Shown piece after piece: positions 52,971 to 60,982 of a stretch of 64,000 bases of DNA. The notes under the pieces were generated by a model. It searched no databases and had not been told where the DNA came from. It saw nothing but the letters and a program-made list of their open reading frames with translations. Both the position numbers and the translations under genes were made by a program. The first letter of the stretch is position 1. The number at the start of each line of letters is the position of its first letter. Source of the stretch: Peterkaempfera bronchialis (GTDB lineage: Bacteria > Actinomycetota > Actinomycetes > Streptomycetales > Streptomycetaceae); assembly GCF_003258605.2 (NCBI RefSeq), contig NZ_CP031264.1:3906001-3970000 (forward strand), in the 5' to 3' direction.

Positions 52971-53705
52971 CTACTTCGTTGCGATCACGTAGACGCTGGC
53001 CCACCGCCGCTTCGGGTTGGCCATGGTCGGGTCGAAGGTCCACGGCTCGACTGTCTTGAAGCCCGCCTCGCAGAAGAGCTGGACCAACTTCCCGTGGTCG
53101 TACGCCCAGTAGTGGGGGTTGTAGGTGGGGTCGTCGTCCTGGTCGCGGAAGACGTAGTTGATGAGGTCGAGGTAGGTGTTGATGTCGCTGCGGCACTCCC
53201 GCTTGGCGTACCACCGTTCGATCATCTCGGTGGCCTGTTCCGGCGGCGCCGGGTACTGGCTCAGGACGTAGGCGGCGTCGGGGACGCCGGTGATGAGCTG
53301 CCCGCCGGGTGCGAGCACGCGGTGGGCCTCGTGTGCATAGTGCTTGGCGGAGCGCGGGTAGTCGATGTGCTCCAGGAAGTGCTCCGAGAAGACTTCTTGG
53401 GTGCTGTCGTCGGCGAGCGGGATGCCTTCACGTACGTCCCACAGGAGGTCGGCGGGCGGGACGATGTCGATGTTGAGGAAGCCCTCGATACGGTGGCCGC
53501 CGCCACCGATCTGGATCTTGGTGGGGCTGGGCTTCAGGACCCCGTCGGACAGGTCGGCGACGCTGGCCCGGTGGTGGCGGTGCAGCTCGACTTCCTTGAC
53601 GGCCGCCCTGAGCGTGCGGGCGAGGCCGTGAGTGGTCGCCGGAGATCCGAGAGCCTGGTCGAGCTGGGTGAGGAGGGCGGTTATCTGCTCATCGTGCGGA
53701 GTCAT
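52971..53705 (-). CDS. class I SAM-dependent methyltransferase (island)
   Basis: A 244-residue methyltransferase. Motif I is degenerate but recognisable (TKIQIGGGGHRIEGFLNIDI, about residues 62-81), followed by DLLWDVREGIPLADDSTQEV and VFSEHFLEHIDYPRSA, then HRVLAPGGQLITGVPD. This is the pattern of small-molecule or glycan methyltransferases with an SEHFLEH motif. The acceptor is unknown. It is the last gene of a four-gene unit (CYTH, HD, unknown, methyltransferase), with a 44-bp gap after the unknown gene. The ATG at 53705 has GGAAG upstream. Confidence 0.86.
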   Translation of the reverse strand: MTPHDEQITALLTQLDQALGSPATTHGLARTLRAAVKEVELHRHHRASVADLSDGVLKPSPTKIQIGGGGHRIEGFLNIDIVPPADLLWDVREGIPLADDSTQEVFSEHFLEHIDYPRSAKHYAHEAHRVLAPGGQLITGVPDAAYVLSQYPAPPEQATEMIERWYAKRECRSDINTYLDLINYVFRDQDDDPTYNPHYWAYDHGKLVQLFCEAGFKTVEPWTFDPTMANPKRRWASVYVIATK

Positions 53706-53749
53706 CGGGTCTCGCTTCCGGGTTGCCCGGGGTCGGTGGTTGGCAGCGG

Positions 53750-55120
53750 TCAGCTGCTGCTGTTGCGCATCAGCGTGTGCTTGATGTCAACCAGGCGTGG
53801 GGCGATGCTCAGTGTCAGCTGCTCGATCGGGTGGAGGTGCCCGAAGTCGTCGGGCTCGGCACGCCAGACGCGGTAGTCCAGGTTGGGATACGCCGGGTTG
53901 ATGCCGATCTCGCCCTTGGGCATCGTGCCGTTGAACGGGACGACGATGTCCATGTGGTTCCAGTAGTTCCAGGCTTGCAGGGCCTTGTGCTGGTCGAAGT
54001 AGAAGTAGAAGTCGGGGTACCGGCCGAAGCTGCGGAGTTCCCGGTGGATGAGGTGTCCCAGCAGTGGGCCGAGCTGGGTGGCGAGGCTGTCGAACTCCCA
54101 GCGCGTGCGGTGCCAGGCTTCCGGCACCTGCCTCGGGGTGAAGAGCCGGGCGGCGACGAGGTAGCTGATCCGCTCGACCAGGTAGGTGCGGGCGTGGTCG
54201 GCGTCGATGGTCGGGTCGATTCTCCGGAGGAGTGTTGCCAGCTGCTCTGGGTGTGGGCGGAAGTTCGCCAGGTTGAACTTGCCGGCCATGTCCGGGAAGG
54301 AGGCGAACAGCATCTCCTTGTACAGCCAGTTGTTGAACTCCCCGAGGTCGGCAAGCTGCTGGGTGTGTGGGGAGGTCGAGTGGAGCATCAGGTACTCGGA
54401 GAGGGCCTCGAAGTAGAGGTAGCCAAGGATCGGCAGTCGGGGGATGGCCTCGTCGAGCAGCCGCAGGAATGTGTCGTCGGCCACGACGGCGCCCTGGCGG
54501 ACGATGGCAGCTGCCAGGGCCAAGAACGCTGCCGAGTTCTTCGCCCGGCCGACGACCGTCTCGCGGAGGTGGTGTCGCTCGGTCTTGCTCAGGAGGTATT
54601 CGAGGTCGCTGTAGATCCGCAGGTGGATCGAGCCCAGGCGTAGGTAGTCCACGCCTGCCAGCCCGCGGTACGCCTGGGGTGGGGTGGTGATCTCGAAGAT
54701 CAGGGGCGTGGGGATGCGGCCCGGCACACCGACCTTGGCGAGGACCGCAGGGGCTTCCTTGGTGAGAACGTAGGAGGCCAGATTGTGCATACGGAAGCCC
54801 CTGACAGCCGGTATGAGCGGCGCGCAGTAGATGCTGCCGACCAGGCAGCCACCCGAGGGGTAGAGCACGCCCTGTCGGCTGATCTCCTCCAGTGCGTGGG
54901 TGACATGGAGAAGATGCAGCTTTCCGTCGCTGCTCAGGGCATCGAAGAGCGCGTTCTTCCGCAGCAGACTGCCGTTCGGTGTCTCGTCGGCCAGGCGCTT
55001 CTGCCACACGGCGGTCTTGGCAGCCAGCGGGTCGTTGTGCCCGCCGGACTCCGGCGGCACGGCGGAGTCGAAGAAGGCGTGCGCGTCGGCCCACAAGTCG
55101 TAGGCATCGCAGAGTCGCAC
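53750..55120 (-). CDS. unrecognised 456-residue protein of the island
   Basis: No family is recognised. It is predicted to be a soluble, mostly helical protein with aromatic-rich stretches (FGRYPDFYFYFDQHKALQAW; NYWNHMDIVVPFNG) and a compact motif YPSGGCLVGSIYCAPLIPAV near residue 92. It has few hydrophobic stretches and no signal peptide. GTG at 55120 is the most likely start, two bases after the stop of the HD gene, so the two are tightly coupled. Such coupling suggests that it works with the HD protein. It is the most useful target in the island for structure prediction. Confidence 0.8.
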   Translation of the reverse strand: MRLCDAYDLWADAHAFFDSAVPPESGGHNDPLAAKTAVWQKRLADETPNGSLLRKNALFDALSSDGKLHLLHVTHALEEISRQGVLYPSGGCLVGSIYCAPLIPAVRGFRMHNLASYVLTKEAPAVLAKVGVPGRIPTPLIFEITTPPQAYRGLAGVDYLRLGSIHLRIYSDLEYLLSKTERHHLRETVVGRAKNSAAFLALAAAIVRQGAVVADDTFLRLLDEAIPRLPILGYLYFEALSEYLMLHSTSPHTQQLADLGEFNNWLYKEMLFASFPDMAGKFNLANFRPHPEQLATLLRRIDPTIDADHARTYLVERISYLVAARLFTPRQVPEAWHRTRWEFDSLATQLGPLLGHLIHRELRSFGRYPDFYFYFDQHKALQAWNYWNHMDIVVPFNGTMPKGEIGINPAYPNLDYRVWRAEPDDFGHLHPIEQLTLSIAPRLVDIKHTLMRNSSS

Positions 55121-55122
55121 GG

Positions 55123-55887
55123 CTACACCAGTCCCTTCTCGGCGAGGGCGTACAGGACGGCTTCGGCACTGTCGGCTCCGGCGAGATGGGCGGTCTCGGA
55201 GATGACCACGAGGTCGAAGGCGACGGCTCGTAGCTGGTCGAAGGCATGTTCTCGGACATGTCGTGCGTCGGGCCACCACCGGAGCGTCGGCAGACGGTAG
55301 CGGTCGAGCGCATCGGCGGCCTTGACCAGGTCACAGATGAGTTCGGCGCGGCCGTGGTCGGCGCGGTCGTCCGCGTTGAAGGCGTCGTACGGCAGATCGT
55401 GCAGCCGGATGGCGGTGGCCGCTTGCACGATCCGGCGGGGCGTGATGACGAGGCCGAAGTGGTCCCAGACGGTATCGGCGTTGGCGGAGAGCCAGACGGC
55501 CGCGCGCGCACCGTGGCCCTGGTCGTCCTTGTCGTGCAGGCGCCGGCAGTCATGGAGGGCGGCAGCCAGGATGACCGTGGCGGTCTCCACCTCGTCCAGG
55601 TCGTGTGTCTCCGCGAGCAGGGCAGCCAGGGCAGCTGTCCGCATGCTGTGCCGGATGCCGTGAAGGGAAGTGCGGAGTCGTGGCTCCGCCAGCCAGGCGG
55701 CCGGAAGAGCAGACCGGCCCAGGAGGTGCTTGGAGGCCGGCCGGAGTGGTGGCGGCCAAGCATGCCCGAGGTCCGGCCTGTTGTCCCTGATCCACTGGAC
55801 GGTGGCCGGGTCCATGTACTGGTGGTGCGGAAGCTGCCTCCGGGCAGCCAGCTCGACCAGACTCGCGGTCGTCGGAGTCGTGCTCAT
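55123..55887 (-). CDS. HD domain phosphohydrolase-type protein
   Basis: A 254-residue protein with an HD domain: H in GIRHSMRTAALAALLAE (about H80), the HD pair in LAAALHDCRRLHDKDDQGH (about H112-D113), further metal-binding candidates GHGARAAVWL and RLHDLPYDAF, and D in LVKAADALDRYRLP (about D192). The family hydrolyses nucleotides, cyclic nucleotides or (p)ppGpp; which one is unknown. It lies between the CYTH gene (42-bp gap) and the 456-residue protein (2-bp gap). The ATG at 55887 follows AGAGGGGG at a rather long distance. Confidence 0.87.
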   Translation of the reverse strand: MSTTPTTASLVELAARRQLPHHQYMDPATVQWIRDNRPDLGHAWPPPLRPASKHLLGRSALPAAWLAEPRLRTSLHGIRHSMRTAALAALLAETHDLDEVETATVILAAALHDCRRLHDKDDQGHGARAAVWLSANADTVWDHFGLVITPRRIVQAATAIRLHDLPYDAFNADDRADHGRAELICDLVKAADALDRYRLPTLRWWPDARHVREHAFDQLRAVAFDLVVISETAHLAGADSAEAVLYALAEKGLV

Positions 55888-55929
55888 CTGTGCCCACCCC
55901 CTCTGGTGGTCTCCCGCGAGAGCGGTCCC

Positions 55930-56520
55930 CTACCGGATCGGCGCTGCCCGCCCCTGACGGGCCTTGCGCTTCTGCTCGGCGGCCTCGAAGGCCGCTCCGA
56001 AGTCGGCCAGCTCCTGCTCACTCATCAGCGTCACGCCCAGTTCGGCGGCGACGTCGACAATCCGAGCCGATGCCTCGTCCCGGGTGGCGTCCGAGGCGCC
56101 GTCGTCCAGCAGCACCTCGAACTCGGCGTGGTAGCCCCACGCCGCACTCCACTTGACCGCGATCTCCACGTCCTGGAAGCGGAAGTTGTGCCGCAAGTTG
56201 AACGCCTCGTGCATCACGGACCCGAAGCCCAGGGCCTTGAACACCTTCACGGCTGCCGGCACGTCCTCGCGGGCGATGGCGAACTCGGTCTCCGGGAAGG
56301 CCGAACCCTGGCCGATCCTGCTCCCCTTGAGGGTGATCTTGGCGGTGCCGACTGCCATGTTGTCCGTGACCTTGAGCAGCTGGTCGGGCAGTACATAGAA
56401 GTAGATGTGCTTGGCGTCGTCCCCCAGGTCCTCGCCGTCCTTCCTCAGTCGAGCGATGAGCTGGTCATGGACATCCTTGTCGAACCGGGCGCGCATCTCG
56501 ATCTCGACGGCCACGGTCAT
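55930..56520 (-). CDS. CYTH domain protein (class IV adenylate cyclase-like)
   Basis: A 196-residue triphosphate tunnel metalloenzyme-type protein. The N-terminal signature is VAVEIEMRARF (E6 and E8, the usual ExExK with the last Lys as Arg). Basic tunnel residues are GTAKITLKGSRIG (K61, K65) and acidic strand residues YHAEFEVLLDD (E133, E135). The family includes adenylate cyclases, thiamine triphosphatases and tripolyphosphatases, and the exact activity is unknown. It is first in the four-gene unit. CGAGGAGAC precedes the ATG at 56520. A terminator hairpin lies upstream. Confidence 0.85.
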   Translation of the reverse strand: MTVAVEIEMRARFDKDVHDQLIARLRKDGEDLGDDAKHIYFYVLPDQLLKVTDNMAVGTAKITLKGSRIGQGSAFPETEFAIAREDVPAAVKVFKALGFGSVMHEAFNLRHNFRFQDVEIAVKWSAAWGYHAEFEVLLDDGASDATRDEASARIVDVAAELGVTLMSEQELADFGAAFEAAEQKRKARQGRAAPIR

Positions 56521-56607
56521 GTCTCCTCGTTTCAGGCACGGCGAATCCAGCCGAACCAGGTCAGGGCGGTCGTCGGCTGGTCCGGTACGGAGTTGATGGT
56601 CGGTGCT

Positions 56608-56647
56608 GGGCGGTGTGGCTGCCGTAGCTCGATCAGCCACACCGCCC
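56608..56647 (-). terminator. terminator after 99-residue gene
   Basis: A 14-bp perfect stem GGGCGGTGTGGCTG with its complement (56634-56647) and a 12-base loop. It separates the NDK/99-residue pair from the CYTH operon. Confidence 0.88.
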
Positions 56648-56666
56648 GAGGTGAATCAGGCTGGTG

Positions 56667-56966
56667 TCAGCCCAGATCGCCGAAGCGTTCCCGGATCACA
56701 CCGGCATGCAGGTAGTTCGGCAGAGGGACGCCGCCGACCGCGACGCGGGTGGTCGCCACCTGGTCCTCGGTCTCGTCGGGGAAACCCTCCAGGAGCTGGA
56801 GGCACTGCTGCACCCACTCGCGGGACTTGGGCCAGTCGCCCCCGTCCCGGTGCCGGAGAGCCAGGGCGTAGGCGGTCTCGGCAGCCGCCCACCGGTCGGT
56901 CACCAGTTCGCGCTGGAAGACGGACTCCAGCTCCCCGGCGGAGGCCAGGCGGGTCTGGTCGGTCAT
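56667..56966 (-). CDS. unrecognised 99-residue protein (island)
   Basis: A small, acidic, helical protein (residues of about 20-60 QRELVTDRWAAAETAYALAL, then LQLLEGFPDETEDQV). The C-terminal end VPLPNYLHAGVIRERFGDL is well ordered. It resembles small helical adaptor proteins but no family is recognised. It follows the NDK-like gene by 82 bp on the same strand and ends at a terminator. AGAGGGG precedes the ATG at 56966. Confidence 0.7.
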   Translation of the reverse strand: MTDQTRLASAGELESVFQRELVTDRWAAAETAYALALRHRDGGDWPKSREWVQQCLQLLEGFPDETEDQVATTRVAVGGVPLPNYLHAGVIRERFGDLG

Positions 56967-57048
56967 AGTGCCCCTCTCAGATCTGACGGGTGGTACCCCA
57001 GAGGTGATCAACGCAGCGGCGCCTCCGCGGTGACGCTGCGATCCGCCG

Positions 57049-57558
57049 TCAGTAGGTGTAGATCTCCGCCAACGTGCGGTAGTCGCTCAGCTCGTCCTTG
57101 GCGAACCAAAGCTCGATCTCCTGGGCGGCTTCCTCTTTGTTGCCGGAGGCGTGCACGAGGTTGGCCACCGCCTTTCCGGACGCCACGCTGGCCGCCGCGC
57201 TGTAGTGCGAGAAGTCGCCGCGCACCGTGCCCGCCGGAGCCTGGTTCGGGTAGGTGCTGCCGACGAGCTTTCGGACGGTGGCGATGGCGTCGTATCCCTC
57301 CAGCACCAGGGCGACGACTGGCCCCTGCTGCATGAAGGTGGCCGTGAAGTTGTAGACCTCCGAGCCCAGGCGCTCTTCGAGGTCGAAGTAGTGCTTACGG
57401 GTGAACTCCTCGTCCATCCACTTCATTTTGACGCCAACGATCTTCAGCGCCGCATCCTCGAAGCGCGAGATGACCTTCCCCGCGAGGCCGCGTACCAGCG
57501 CGTCGGGCTTGAGCAGGACGAGCGTGCGCTCGACCGTGTGTACCTGGTCCTCGGCCAT
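57049..57558 (-). CDS. nucleoside-diphosphate kinase homologue
   Basis: A 169-residue NDK. Key residues are K17 in LLKPDALVRG, R96 and R113 in GSTYPNQAPAGTVRGDFS, and the phospho-accepting His in ANLVHASGNKEEAAQEIELW (about H136, with N133). It is longer than the standard 140-residue NDK, with extra N-terminal residues and an insert of about ten residues before the active site (HYSAAASVASGKAV). The family moves the gamma-phosphate between nucleoside triphosphates. It is a divergent copy next to nucleotide-handling genes, not the housekeeping ndk. AAGGGA precedes the ATG at 57558. Confidence 0.87.
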   Translation of the reverse strand: MAEDQVHTVERTLVLLKPDALVRGLAGKVISRFEDAALKIVGVKMKWMDEEFTRKHYFDLEERLGSEVYNFTATFMQQGPVVALVLEGYDAIATVRKLVGSTYPNQAPAGTVRGDFSHYSAAASVASGKAVANLVHASGNKEEAAQEIELWFAKDELSDYRTLAEIYTY

Positions 57559-57956
57559 CAGTTCCCTTTCAGCGTTCCGGTATGACGATCATGACGAACA
57601 GTCAGTCCGTCATGGACTGAGATTACCGACGCTGGCGAGGCGATTCCGCCGCTCCGGCACGTCACCCGTACGGGTGGATATGGGAATGGCTCAGCTGACG
57701 CTCACGTCACTGCTGCACCGGCCCGTCACCCTCGCGGGCGTAATCGTCCAACTCCTGATCTGGTTTGCGTACTCACCTGGAATCCTGAGGCGGGGCCCCC
57801 AAGGTGCAAGTGGCCTCGTTGGCAAGTGCTTTGGGCCCCGTGCCGTGAGTCTTCCGTTCTTCCGGCCGCGCGGCCATGAAGCACCAGTGCAGTCGATGCG
57901 CACTTTCGACGCACACGCTCTGCATCTGAGCGGTCACGACGGAGGGGGGAACGGCG
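57559..57956. promoter_or_regulatory. divergent regulatory region of the island
   Basis: A 398-bp non-coding stretch between the NDK-like gene and the HTH-Nudix gene, lower in GC than the backbone. It has a perfect 14-bp palindrome CACCCGTACGGGTG at 57663-57676, an inverted repeat ATGACG/CGTCAT near 57590-57612 and a GGGGCCC-bounded stem near 57795-57850. Probably both promoters and the operator of the HTH protein. Confidence 0.6.
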
Positions 57957-58622
57957 TTGGACGTGATCGAGGTCTGGAACGGCCGATACGCCTGCCTGCT
58001 CCAGTCCGCTCTCCGCCTCACCAACGAGGCGTTCGCCAACCAACTCGGCATCGCTGTGCGCACGGTGGCGACGTGGCACTCCGAGCCATCTGTCGTACCG
58101 AGGGCAGAGATGCAGCAGCTCCTGGATGCCGTGTACGAGAAGGCGTCGAGCACAGCCCGACAGCGCTTCGCGCTCCTGGCTGCGAGAGAGAACGTGGACC
58201 GCGCATCCGACCCCAGCGCGCCCGCTGCCCAAGCCCTCCGAGTCGCAATCGCAGTCGTCATTCGCCGGGGCGATGTCCTGTTGGTCTGTCGCCGCGACGA
58301 TGACGCATCAGGGATCACCTGGCAGTTTCCGGCCGGGGTGATCAAGCCTGGTATGAGGCCGGAGACGGCAACTGTCCGGGAGACACTGGACGAGACCGGC
58401 GTGCACTGTGCGGTCCGGCAGAGCCTGGGACACCGTCTCCATCCCGTGACAGGCGTGCTGTGCGAGTACTTCCTCTGTGAGTACTTGGCCGGCGAGGCAA
58501 CCAACGGCGACGCTGTCGAGAACGTCGACGTGATGTGGGTTCCGCGAAATTCGGTGACCCGTTTCATCTCCGTCGATACGATCTTCCCACCCATCCTGGC
58601 AGTCCTGGAGGAGCAGACGTGA
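57957..58622 (+). CDS. HTH protein with degenerate C-terminal Nudix domain
   Basis: A 221-residue protein. The N-terminal about 70 residues are an XRE-type helix-turn-helix (LTNEAFANQLGIAVRTVATW) as in the N-terminus of actinobacterial TPR regulators. The C-terminal part is a Nudix fold (AIAVVIRRGDVLLVCRRDDD), but the box G-x5-E-x7-REUXEEXGU is altered: the first Glu is Met and the EE is DE. It may bind but not hydrolyse a nucleotide, as NrtR does. Start is TTG at 57957 with GGAGGGGG at the right distance. It overlaps the next gene by 4 bp. Confidence 0.82.
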   Translation: MDVIEVWNGRYACLLQSALRLTNEAFANQLGIAVRTVATWHSEPSVVPRAEMQQLLDAVYEKASSTARQRFALLAARENVDRASDPSAPAAQALRVAIAVVIRRGDVLLVCRRDDDASGITWQFPAGVIKPGMRPETATVRETLDETGVHCAVRQSLGHRLHPVTGVLCEYFLCEYLAGEATNGDAVENVDVMWVPRNSVTRFISVDTIFPPILAVLEEQT

Positions 58623-59032
58623 CACAGCAGACGTCCGAGGACCGGCCTGGTATCGCCGCCGCGATCGTGGTGAGCGAGGGCCGCGTGCTGATGGTGCGGC
58701 GCCGGGTCAGCGAGGGCCAGCTTTCCTGGCAGTTCCCGGCCGGCGAGATCGAACTCGGCGAGTCGCCGGAGGAGGCGGCCGTCCGCGAGACCGCAGAGGA
58801 GACCGGACTCGGCGTGGAAGCCCTCAAGCTCCTGGGCGAGCGCGTCCACCCGAAGACGGGCCGACTGATGTCGTACACGGCCTGCCGGGTTGTGAGCGGG
58901 ACCGCCGAGGTGGTGGACACCGAGGAATTGGACGAGCTGGCGTGGGTCGCCCTCGCCGAGATCCCGCAGTACGTGCCCTACGGGCTCTTCGAGCCGGTCC
59001 AGGCGTACCTGGACGCCTCACTCGCCGCCTGA
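58619..59032 (+). CDS. Nudix hydrolase
   Basis: A 137-residue single-domain hydrolase of nucleoside diphosphate-linked compounds. The Nudix box is complete: G-x5-E-x7-RETAEETGL in PAGEIELGESPEEAAVRETA, then EETGL. RVSEGQLSWQFPAGEI before it is typical. The substrate is unknown. The GTG start at 58619 overlaps the HTH-Nudix stop (GTGA), so the two are translated together. It is probably the partner enzyme of the degenerate sensor domain. Confidence 0.92.
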   Translation: MTQQTSEDRPGIAAAIVVSEGRVLMVRRRVSEGQLSWQFPAGEIELGESPEEAAVRETAEETGLGVEALKLLGERVHPKTGRLMSYTACRVVSGTAEVVDTEELDELAWVALAEIPQYVPYGLFEPVQAYLDASLAA

Positions 59033-59117
59033 CCGGGCTCTCCGAGGTCAGCCCGGAATCCGGAAGAGAGCTACGGCAGGGGCCTTGTTCGGTCGGACCC
59101 GGGTGTGGAGAGCTGAT

Positions 59118-60149
59118 GTGGACCGTCGGAAGTTCATGGCCGCCTCGGCGTACTCCGTCGCCGCGATGCACCTGCCGCTGGAGTATGTCCGCGAGAGTGC
59201 GGAGCGCACAGCGGCCGTCCGAAGCGGCGCCGTCGCCGGGGCCGCCGAGGTGGCCGCAGTTCGCGACGTGATCAGCATGTTCACCGAGATCGACGAGCGC
59301 CACGGCGGCCAGCATGGCCGCTCGGCTCTGATCCAGTACCTGCGATCCGACGTGGTCGCCCCTGTGCCGGGGAGCCTTCCGCACTCACCAGGATCGCCGG
59401 CAGATGCTGTCCGCCGCAGCCGTCGGCGTCCACCTGGCGGGTTGGAAGGCATACGACGCCGGGGAGCAGGGCCTCGCCCAGCGCTACTACCACCAGTCGT
59501 ACGCCCTCGCGGTCGAGTCCGGGATCGTCGGCCACGACGCCTTCGTCCTGCGGACCCTGGCGCAGCAGGGCATGAAGCTCCGCCATCCGTCCAAGACGTT
59601 CGCTCTGTCCGACACCGCGCTGTCCCGGGTCGTCGGCCGGGTGGACGCCGCGACCGAGGCGCTGTTCACCATCACCCACGCCCACGGCCTGGCCGCCACC
59701 AACCAGCGTCGCCAGGCCGTCCAGGCCGTGCAGCGTGCCCGCGACCTGTTGGAGACCGCCGACGGCGACGACATGCCGTACTGGGCCCGCTCCTGGGGGC
59801 TGGCCCGCGCCACGGTCAACTCCCGTAGCGCCAAGGTCTTCGCGCGCCTCGGCGACCGCAAGGGCGCTGCGGAGAACTATGCGGCGGCAGCTGCCACCCG
59901 GCCGCCTACGACCTATGCGCGCATCCTTGCGCTCGACCTGGTCGCCCAGGCCAGGATGGAACTCGCCGACGGCGGCATCGAGCAGGCATGCGGTACCTGG
60001 AACCGGGCACCGACGCCATGGCCGGGGTGCAGTCCGTTCGCACCCGCCGCGCGGTCGGTGAGATGCGCAAGAGCCTCGCCCAGTTCAAGAGCCGGGGCGT
60101 CTCAGCGGCCCAGGAGCTGGACGAGAGGGCAGCTCTCTTCCTCACCTGA
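59118..60149 (+). pseudogene. broken XRE-TPR type regulator
   Basis: Matches the C-terminal part of actinobacterial XRE regulators that carry TPR-like repeats (DRRKFMAASAYSVAAMHLPL; LAGWKAYDAGEQGLAQRYYH; ALFTITHAHGLAATNQRRQA; FARLGDRKGAAENYAAAAA). The helix-turn-helix start is missing. Two frame changes break the rest: about one extra base near 59367 and one missing near 60009. Only by joining three frames is the expected end (GEMRKSLAQFKSRGVSAAQE, then LDERAALFLT) reached at 60149. It probably decayed after the island formed, or carries sequence errors. Confidence 0.72.
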
Positions 60150-60220
60150 CCGAGGGCAGCTGGCGGTGCTTGCCACGGGCACGGTCGGGGCGCACCGCTG
60201 CGGGCGGGTGAATGCCCCGG

Positions 60221-60742
60221 TCAGGGCCAGACGAGGCAGAAGAGTTGGTGGCCGGCGTCGTGGAGGCGGGTGGCGAAGTTCTGCCATTCGTGGAGCATCT
60301 GGTAGATCACGAAGGCGTCGCGCGGTCCGCGTCGGTCGGGGACGGTGGACCAGATGAAGGCGGCGGCGCCGAGTTCGGTCTCGTCGGCCTTGCGGAGGGG
60401 CTCGACCACGCTGGGGGGGAGCTGGACCACGGCGTAGTCGGGGTGGAGGACGACCAGCTCCAGCGGCGGGACCTGGTGGAGGGGGACGCCCTTGATGCCG
60501 GTGAGCACCATGGCGCTCATGGTCTCCGGCTTGATCTTGGTGGAGAGGTGGCGGCCCACCGCTTCCTCGCGGTCGTAGGCGCGCTCCTCGGCCTCGATGC
60601 GCTCCTCGGCGCTGATCAGGTCGCCGAGGCGGCCCAGGGTGCCCAGCTCTCCGGCGTCGAGCCCGAGTCCGTCGCGACCGAGTGCGGTGGGTACCCGGGC
60701 GGCCGTGGCGCGGTCCGGCGCACCGAAGTACTTGTAGGTCAC
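60221..60742 (-). CDS. conserved hypothetical protein (island attachment gene)
   Basis: A 173-residue soluble protein of unknown function. Conserved-looking stretches are VTYKYFGAPDRATAARVP, EEAVGRHLSTKIKPETMSAM, PLELVVLHPDYAVVQLPPS and GAAAFIWSTVPDRRGPRDAF. It has no recognised domain. GTG 60742 is preferred (GGTGGAGG upstream); an in-frame GTG at 60748 is possible. Its 3' end (AGHQLFCLVWP) contains the repeat copy that is duplicated at the left end of the island. If the repeat is an attachment site, this gene is the target and keeps its reading frame. Confidence 0.82.
   Translation of the reverse strand: MTYKYFGAPDRATAARVPTALGRDGLGLDAGELGTLGRLGDLISAEERIEAEERAYDREEAVGRHLSTKIKPETMSAMVLTGIKGVPLHQVPPLELVVLHPDYAVVQLPPSVVEPLRKADETELGAAAFIWSTVPDRRGPRDAFVIYQMLHEWQNFATRLHDAGHQLFCLVWP
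60227..60254. repeat. right copy of island-flanking direct repeat
   Basis: A 28-bp segment within the last codons of the conserved gene, matching 52855-52882 at 25 of 28 bases. It has the position expected of an integration target at a gene's 3' end. Confidence 0.6.
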
Positions 60743-60982
60743 CCCCACCCGGCCTCCACCTCCCCTTCCTCGCCCCGCTGAATCCGCGGCCCTCCGCGAG
60801 GGCCGCGCTGTCCCCTCGGAGTCGTCACGTTCGGACACTCGGACCATCCTCACCGGAATACGCCGAAACCGACAGACCTGGCGCAGCTGCCCGCCCGCCG
60901 GGCGGGGCCGCATGATGCGCCACGATCATCGTTCCAGATGAACGGGCGGGACATGCCGGTGGGAAGGACACGATTTGAGACC

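Noticed and set aside
52855-60254. Integrase, recombinase or transposase in the island
   Set aside because: None found in any frame between the repeats, so the island is not called a complete mobile element.
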